From Pedobacter cryoconitis (lineage in GTDB: Bacteria > Bacteroidota > Bacteroidia > Sphingobacteriales > Sphingobacteriaceae): 64,000 nucleotides of DNA. Position 1 is the first letter of the stretch, and the number at the start of each line of letters is the position of its first letter. The stretch spans positions 248,001-312,000 of the forward strand of contig NZ_JACHCE010000005.1 in NCBI RefSeq assembly GCF_014200605.1, read 5' to 3'. The translations under genes were made by a program, and so were the position numbers. Below are positions 58,753 through 64,000 of the stretch, piece by piece. The notes under the pieces are model-generated. The model did no database searches, had not been told where the DNA came from, and saw nothing but the letters and a program-made list of their open reading frames with translations.

Positions 58753-61125
58753 ATGATATATCCCGATAATTGTTTAGATAGACTTGGCTTCTCTGAAGTC
58801 AAACAACTGATCCTGAAACACTGCCTGAGTCCGATGGGACAATATATGGTCAGCAAAATGCAGGTGATGAATAAATTTGATCAGATTAATAAGTTTTTAA
58901 GACAAACTAAAGAGTTTAAAAATATCCTGGAAAACCAGGAACCATTACAGATCAGTACTTTTTTTGATATTAAATCGCTCGCTGAAAAGATCAGGGTAGA
59001 AGGTAGCTACCTGATGGAAGATGAGTTATTCCAGATTTATCTTTCTTTACAAACTGTTTTTTCAGTATTGCGTTTTTTTGAGGAGAGAAAAGATATTTAT
59101 CCTAATCTGGAAGCGCTCTTTGAGCATTTGCCGGTAGAAAAAAATATCCTTAAGAAAATAGAGACGATTCTTGATGCTAAAGGTAAAATCAAACCAAATG
59201 CTTCGTCTAAATTGCAGGAAATTATTGGTGATATTGCTAAAGGGGAACAGGAAGTACGTAAACGTATGGATGTTATTTATAAGCAGGCTGTAGCCAGCAA
59301 CTGGGTAGCAGACGGAAGTTTAACCATTCGTGATGGAAGAATGTGTATCCCTATTCTGGCAGAAAATAAGCGTAAGCTAAAAGGTTTCATTCATGATGAA
59401 TCTGCAAGCGGGCAAACTGTGTATATGGAACCCGAAGTCGTATTTACGCTGAATAATAAAATAAGAGATCTTGAATTTGATAAAAGACGCGAGATTATCA
59501 GAATTTTAATTGCCCTTACGGATGATTTAAGACCATTTACTCCGCTACTGCTTTCTTATCATGGCTTTTTGACCAAACTGGATTTTGTAAGGGCTAAAGC
59601 GCTGTTTGCAATTGAAGTAGAAGCAGATATGCCGGTATTGGTAGCTGAGCCGAGGATTAAACTGATTAATGCAACGCACCCGCTGTTATATTTATCTTTT
59701 AAAGAGGATAAGAAAACAGTGGTCCCCCTGAATATTCATATGAATGAAAATTTACGGATTGTATTGGTTTCAGGACCGAATGCCGGTGGAAAATCTGTTT
59801 GTATGAAAACGGTAGGGCTGCTACAGCTCATGCTGCAATCGGGCTTGCTGATACCTGCTCACGAATCAAGTGAGGTAGGTATATTCGATAATATCTTTGC
59901 TGATATCGGAGATGATCAAAGTATAGAAAGTGACTTAAGTACTTATAGTGCGCATTTAACAAAAATGCGTTATTTTGTGGCTCATGCTACACCTAAATCA
60001 TTGGTGATGATTGATGAGTTTGGTACTGGAACTGATCCTCAGTTTGGCGGGCCTATGGCAGAAGCTGTACTGGAAGTGCTAAATAATAAAAAGGTAAGAG
60101 GGGTCATGACTACGCATTATTCTAACCTGAAATTATTTGCCGGCAATACTCCGGGACTTGAAAATGCATCTATGTTATTTGATAACGATAAGATGAAGCC
60201 TTTATATGTACTGGAAATAGGTAAACCAGGAAGTTCTTATGCTTTTGAAATTGCACAGAATATTGGTCTTCAAAAGGAAGTACTGGCTCTGGCGAGAGAA
60301 AAGACCGGAACGAACCAGAATAGAATAGATAGTTTGTTAGTTGATCTGGAAAGAGAGAAGAAGCAAATTTATGATACTAAAATCCAGTTATCCCTGCAGC
60401 AGAATAAAGTGAAAAACCTGGTTAAGGAAAATGAAGAGTTGCAGCAGTTTCTGGAAGAAAACAGGAAAACCCTGATTAAAGAGGCGAAACTTGAAGCGCA
60501 GACGATCATTAAGAACGCCAATAAGCTGGTAGAAAATACAATTGCTGGTATTAAAGAAAATCAGGCTGATAAAGAAGGCACCAAACAATTAAGACAAACA
60601 TTGCAAAAGGTGCTGGTCCAGCACCAGGTTAAAGAAGAAAAGAAACCTGAAAAGGTGGTCCCTTCAAATACACCTATTGGGGTTGGTGATTGGGTTCAGC
60701 TGCTCAATACCGAAACAATGGGGCAGGTAATGGAAGTTAACCGTGGTAACCTGGTATTGGCATTGGGTGACCTGCGTTCGGTTGTAAAGAAAGACCGTGT
60801 ACAGAAGATCAGTAATAAACAAGCTAAAAAAGTAGTACAGAGCAATTCATTCTCTGGCCGTATATCTGAAGCTATTGGTAATTTTACGGCTGAACTGGAT
60901 CTGCGTGGAATGCGTGGAGAAAATGCAATCCAGGAAGTGGAAAAATATATGGACAAATCTATTATGCTGGGTTTTCCATTTATTAAACTGATTCATGGAA
61001 AAGGTGATGGTATTCTAAGAAAATTAATCAGAGAATATCTACGGAAATATAGTGAAGTCAACAGAGTAGAAGATGAACATGCAGATAGGGGTGGAGACGG
61101 TATAACTTATGTGTATTTCAATTAA
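58753..61125 (+). CDS. mutS2: MutS2 family protein with Smr domain
   Basis: 790 residues. The MutS core has the Walker A GPNAGGKS at about 341-348 and Walker B VMIDEFGTGTDP, followed by a long coiled region and a C-terminal Smr nuclease domain (LDLRGMRGENAIQEVEKYM and LIHGKGDGILRK). MutS2 does not act in mismatch repair; it suppresses recombination, and acts on collided ribosomes in Bacillus. It lies 2 nt after the DUF4296 gene, a tight pair. Confidence 0.95.
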   Translation: MIYPDNCLDRLGFSEVKQLILKHCLSPMGQYMVSKMQVMNKFDQINKFLRQTKEFKNILENQEPLQISTFFDIKSLAEKIRVEGSYLMEDELFQIYLSLQTVFSVLRFFEERKDIYPNLEALFEHLPVEKNILKKIETILDAKGKIKPNASSKLQEIIGDIAKGEQEVRKRMDVIYKQAVASNWVADGSLTIRDGRMCIPILAENKRKLKGFIHDESASGQTVYMEPEVVFTLNNKIRDLEFDKRREIIRILIALTDDLRPFTPLLLSYHGFLTKLDFVRAKALFAIEVEADMPVLVAEPRIKLINATHPLLYLSFKEDKKTVVPLNIHMNENLRIVLVSGPNAGGKSVCMKTVGLLQLMLQSGLLIPAHESSEVGIFDNIFADIGDDQSIESDLSTYSAHLTKMRYFVAHATPKSLVMIDEFGTGTDPQFGGPMAEAVLEVLNNKKVRGVMTTHYSNLKLFAGNTPGLENASMLFDNDKMKPLYVLEIGKPGSSYAFEIAQNIGLQKEVLALAREKTGTNQNRIDSLLVDLEREKKQIYDTKIQLSLQQNKVKNLVKENEELQQFLEENRKTLIKEAKLEAQTIIKNANKLVENTIAGIKENQADKEGTKQLRQTLQKVLVQHQVKEEKKPEKVVPSNTPIGVGDWVQLLNTETMGQVMEVNRGNLVLALGDLRSVVKKDRVQKISNKQAKKVVQSNSFSGRISEAIGNFTAELDLRGMRGENAIQEVEKYMDKSIMLGFPFIKLIHGKGDGILRKLIREYLRKYSEVNRVEDEHADRGGDGITYVYFN

Positions 61126-61141
61126 TTAAACATAATTCATT

Positions 61142-61178
61142 CAGGATTGTTTATCTTGTTGAATAGATAAACATCCTG
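61142..61178 (+). promoter_or_regulatory. Long hairpin just before the sugar dehydrogenase start codon
   Basis: CAGGATTGTTTATC (61142-61155) pairs with GATAAACATCCTG (61166-61178), 13 bp with one bulged base, ending 2 nt before the ATG at 61181. No T-tract follows, so it is not a terminator. In RNA it would cover the ribosome-binding region. Confidence 0.5.
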
Positions 61179-61180
61179 CT

Positions 61181-62278
61181 ATGAAAATAATCTTTACTTC
61201 AATTTTTATTTTGTTTTTTCTATCAGCATGTGAAAAAAATCAAAATAATGATAATCCAGGCACATTACCTGATGCCGATATCAAGACAGAGATACTCACT
61301 CAATCCTTGAAGTTTCCCTGGGAAATTATATATGGGCCTGATAATTTCATCTGGTTTACTGAAAGAGCCGGTAAAATCAGCAGGTTGAATCCACTGAACG
61401 GGGTAATTACTTTAGTACATACAATTACCGAAGTAAACAGCATTGGCGAAGGTGGATTACTGGGCATGGCATTACACCCGCAATTTAGTACCAATCCTTA
61501 TTTGTATGTGGTTTACGACTACGGTTCTGGAAATAATTATAAAGGAAAAGTAGTTCGTTTTACTTTCAATAATGGCGTATTAACCTCGCCTTTAGTTTTG
61601 CTGGACCAAATTCCTGCTTCCTCCAACCATAATGGTTCCAGGTTACTGATTACTCCGGATCTTAAGTTATTGATTACGACAGGCGATGCCAATGCCGCTG
61701 CTCAGGCGCAGAATACGGGCAGTCTTTCGGGTAAAATATTAAGATTGAACCTGGATGGTTCTGTTCCATCTGATAATCCTTTGCCAAATAATCCGCTGTG
61801 GACTTATGGTCACCGAAACCCACAAGGCCTGGTGCTTGCAAATAATAAACTCTATTCTTCTGAACATGGACCTGATAATGATGATGAGATTAACCTGATT
61901 CAGAAAGGCAGAAATTACGGATGGCCAAATGTAGAGGGTTTGTGTAATACAGCTGAAGAAAAAACATTTTGTGCTTTGAATGATGTTGCCGAACCAATGA
62001 TGACCTGGACGCCAACAATTGCTCCTTCTGGTTTAACTTACTATAATTCTGATTATATTCCTCAGTGGAAAAATTCCCTACTGGTGGTTGCACTTAAAGG
62101 TACAAGGTTGTTGCAACTGAAACTGGATGAAAGCGGTACTAAAATTACTGCTACAAAAGATTTTCTGCAAAACCAGTTTGGCAGATTAAGAGCAATCTGC
62201 CAATCGCCTGATGGAAAAGTATATGTAGCAACCAGTAATGGAACAAATGATCAGATCATAGAAATCTCTGCCCGGTAA
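61181..62278 (+). CDS. PQQ-type sugar dehydrogenase (GSDH family), lipoprotein
   Basis: 365 residues; signal peptide with lipobox LSAC (Cys about 17). Six-bladed beta-propeller family with LKFPWEIIYGPDNFIWFTERAGKI, GEGGLLGMALHPQF, SNHNGSRLLITPD, LWTYGHRNPQGL and SSEHGPDNDDEINLI. It would oxidise aldoses in the periplasm with PQQ if this cofactor is available. PQQ synthesis genes are not in the window. It ends 1 nt from the convergent gene. Confidence 0.9.
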   Translation: MKIIFTSIFILFFLSACEKNQNNDNPGTLPDADIKTEILTQSLKFPWEIIYGPDNFIWFTERAGKISRLNPLNGVITLVHTITEVNSIGEGGLLGMALHPQFSTNPYLYVVYDYGSGNNYKGKVVRFTFNNGVLTSPLVLLDQIPASSNHNGSRLLITPDLKLLITTGDANAAAQAQNTGSLSGKILRLNLDGSVPSDNPLPNNPLWTYGHRNPQGLVLANNKLYSSEHGPDNDDEINLIQKGRNYGWPNVEGLCNTAEEKTFCALNDVAEPMMTWTPTIAPSGLTYYNSDYIPQWKNSLLVVALKGTRLLQLKLDESGTKITATKDFLQNQFGRLRAICQSPDGKVYVATSNGTNDQIIEISAR

Positions 62279-62279
62279 T

Positions 62280-63638
62280 TTATTCAGTTACTTTTTTAAT
62301 CCATTCAATACATTCCTGAGGATCTACAATAGACCAGGAATGAGGATGTCTTGTACCGTCTAACCGATATCCTTTACCAATTGCAGGAATGAATTCGGCT
62401 TTAGTATTTCCCTGTAACCTTAATAAATTGACCATAGCGGATAAACTTGCTGCATTCATATCAAAGTAATCACGGTTTCTTTCATTAATTGCCCATAGTA
62501 TATCCGGATCAGAATATAATCTTATTGGAATATTGATCAGGTATCTGGCATTACCGCCATCTTTTTGTGTTCTTGAGAACATAGAGCGTTTAATATACTG
62601 GTCGGGATATTGTTCTGGTGATCCCCCATATATTTTATCATAGAAATTGACAATAGATTTTGCTTCTCTTAATCCGTTCAATTTGGCTGGTGTTAAACCA
62701 GATCTTCCTTCGTTCATTGACAAGTCTCTTTTTGCCGTATTATAAAGCTCTGTAATATCAACAGGCGGATCAACACCTAAAATAGCACAAGGTACGATTG
62801 CTGTTTTATTGCTGTATTCTTTGGCCAGTTCAGCATATCTTAATGCAATCATCCCTCCGTTAGAGAAACCACTCAGCACAAATTTATCCTTAGGGGCGTT
62901 ATATTTGATAATTAACTCTTTAAAAATAGTATTCAGGAAATTTAATGCTGATTTATCATCATCCATTCCCCGATCGTTGTTTATGGAAACTGCGACGACA
63001 AGAATATTATTCTGCGCTGCGAGCTGAATTAATTTCTTATTGCAGTTAATTACATTTTCAACTATTTCGCCTTGACTGGGTAATAGGACCAGTGTACTTT
63101 TAACTTCTCCTTCTGGTAATAAACTATAGTAGAAAAGTGGTTTTAAATCTCCTTCATTTACGTAAATTGCTGTACTGTCAATTAGTTGGGTTTTATTATT
63201 TTCAAGCCGGCCCAAATAAGGTTCATCCAAATTGAAAAAGCGGCCTTCTGAGAAGGTCCCATTCATCACGAGCCCTGTGGCAAAAGTTGTTTTGCCTTTT
63301 CCTTCTAAATTACCATTTACAAAATTTCCCTCAAGCGCATATGGGGTACCTGGAAATGTAAATTTTCCTTTGCCGTTCAGCTCACCTTTATGTAGAAAAC
63401 CAACATATTTTGCACTTTCTTTTTCTTGTGTATACCATGTTAATATTCCATAGCCCTCGGCAAAATGGTTTTTACATCCGCCTGTCCAGGTAATGCTAAT
63501 TCCTGGAGAATTATTATCGTCTAGAATGCGGCAGCCTGTTTGCAGGTCTTTGATATAGGATGGGCTTTTTTTCTGGGCAAATATTTTAAAAGAGGATAGG
63601 AACAGAAGCAGAAATAAGGATATTTTAAGGAATTTCAT
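62280..63638 (-). CDS. Exported MORN-repeat and alpha/beta-hydrolase fusion protein
   Basis: 452 residues. Signal peptide MKFLKISLFLLLFLSSFKIFAQ. Residues about 55-135 hold MORN-type repeats (AEGYGILTWYTQEKESAKYVG, GELNGKGKFTF, GNLEGKGKTTF). The C-terminal part has the nucleophile elbow FVLSGFSNGGMIAL (GFSNGG), a late His in DGTRHPHSW, and resembles esterase/PHB-depolymerase-like hydrolases. The combination suggests a surface or membrane-associated esterase. Substrate unknown. Confidence 0.82.
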   Translation of the reverse strand: MKFLKISLFLLLFLSSFKIFAQKKSPSYIKDLQTGCRILDDNNSPGISITWTGGCKNHFAEGYGILTWYTQEKESAKYVGFLHKGELNGKGKFTFPGTPYALEGNFVNGNLEGKGKTTFATGLVMNGTFSEGRFFNLDEPYLGRLENNKTQLIDSTAIYVNEGDLKPLFYYSLLPEGEVKSTLVLLPSQGEIVENVINCNKKLIQLAAQNNILVVAVSINNDRGMDDDKSALNFLNTIFKELIIKYNAPKDKFVLSGFSNGGMIALRYAELAKEYSNKTAIVPCAILGVDPPVDITELYNTAKRDLSMNEGRSGLTPAKLNGLREAKSIVNFYDKIYGGSPEQYPDQYIKRSMFSRTQKDGGNARYLINIPIRLYSDPDILWAINERNRDYFDMNAASLSAMVNLLRLQGNTKAEFIPAIGKGYRLDGTRHPHSWSIVDPQECIEWIKKVTE

Positions 63639-63809
63639 TTAAAATGTTTAGGAGAATACAAATGATTGCAGAATTTATTATTATAAATAGTTTCCATAAC
63701 AATTGTACGAAATTGTCTCAAACAAATCAGTGTAATAAAAAATATTAATAAATCATTAATATTTTGCCGGGGCTGTTTTTATCTATAATTTAGCGATCAA
63801 ACCAAATAT

Positions 63810-64000
63810 ATGATCAATAAGAGAGTAGCGGATGCCGATGAAGCAATACGCGATATTATAGACGGACAAACGATTATGCTTGGTGGTTTCGGATTGTGCG
63901 GCATACCTGAAAAATGTATTGCTGCATTAGTAAAGAAAGGCGTGAAGGAACTAACCTGTATTTCTAATAATGCAGGCGTAGATGATTTCGGAATTGGCCT
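63810..64000 (+). CDS. 3-oxoacid CoA-transferase subunit A, partial
   Basis: Starts MINKRVADADEAIRDIIDGQ and contains MLGGFGLCGIPEKCIAAL, the glycine-rich CoA-transferase subunit A motif, and ISNNAGVDDFGIG. Converts acetoacetate (or another 3-oxoacid) and succinyl-CoA. About 63 codons are present before the window ends. Subunit B should follow. The 170 nt upstream shows no exact TAnnTTTG. Confidence 0.88.
   Translation, partial: MINKRVADADEAIRDIIDGQTIMLGGFGLCGIPEKCIAALVKKGVKELTCISNNAGVDDFGIG

Noticed and set aside
1..64000. Search for CRISPR arrays, insertion sequences, prophage genes or integrases
   Set aside because: No regular spaced repeats, transposase-like or integrase-like proteins were seen in the window.

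Overview
This 64 kb window is a stretch of chromosome from a member of the Bacteroidota, most likely Sphingobacteriaceae (Pedobacter-like). The genes point that way: a short primary sigma factor without region 1.1, type III glutamine synthetase, a long GAPDH with an N-terminal extension, an Oar-like TonB-dependent receptor, DUF4296 and many short-signal lipoproteins. The promoters agree. At least eighteen genes or RNAs are preceded by the Bacteroidota -7 element TAnnTTTG. The tRNA-His gene and one orphan small transcript also carry a correctly spaced -33 TTG (N19). Genus is an inference. No phage, transposase, CRISPR array or rRNA is visible, so this is mostly core housekeeping sequence.

Layout. 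1-3255: end of a trp operon (trpB tail, trpA), a Sua5/YrdC-type tRNA modification gene and a membrane-anchored FMN glutamate-synthase-like protein. 3330-8741: M13 metallopeptidase lipoprotein, asnS, a very T/G-rich non-coding stretch ending in a probable small RNA gene, and sucC. 8895-13344: lolD with two uncharacterised partners (one a HAD-like protein that has lost its catalytic residues), an S41 protease and an M28 peptidase. 13567-21853: aldo/keto reductase, SGNH-like lipoprotein, gap, rpoD, a small XRE regulator, an MBL-fold hydrolase and lpd. 22200-32025: Oar-like outer-membrane receptor, then a tetR-tolC-acrA-acrB type RND efflux operon whose repressor is the first gene. 32155-35084: DUF4198 and PepSY membrane protein, divergent from an AraC regulator (probable metal uptake). 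35157-38627: purM and glnN. 38628-42483: VOC protein, tRNA methyltransferase, phosphoesterase, fructose-1,6-bisphosphatase, RNase H and tRNA-His. 42942-49035: ubiX, mtaB, lgt, an inositol-monophosphatase-like gene, nifU-like and purB.

49141-51173 is the most unusual part. It holds a small Thr/Asp/Val-rich lipoprotein divergent from an ECF sigma factor. The sigma gene is followed 7 nt later by a single-pass membrane protein with a possible anti-sigma-like cytoplasmic part and a periplasmic trypsin-like protease. A 9-bp inverted repeat (GGTAACCCA/TGGGTTACC) sits between the divergent genes and could be the ECF promoter pair. This looks like a compact envelope-stress circuit in which sensor, anchor and protease are fused.

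51293-64000: an AT-rich orphan lipoprotein, DUF72 protein, 1-Cys peroxiredoxin, cold-shock protein, THUMP-like methyltransferase with aspartate kinase, GNAT, YggS, DUF4296 lipoprotein with mutS2, PQQ-type sugar dehydrogenase, a MORN-repeat/alpha-beta-hydrolase fusion, and the start of a CoA-transferase subunit A gene that runs off the end.

Most convergent gene pairs are closed by long, near-perfect symmetrical hairpins with A-tracts and T-tracts on both sides. Residue positions were counted by hand and may be off by one or two. All functional names are by recognition of sequence motifs; no search was run.
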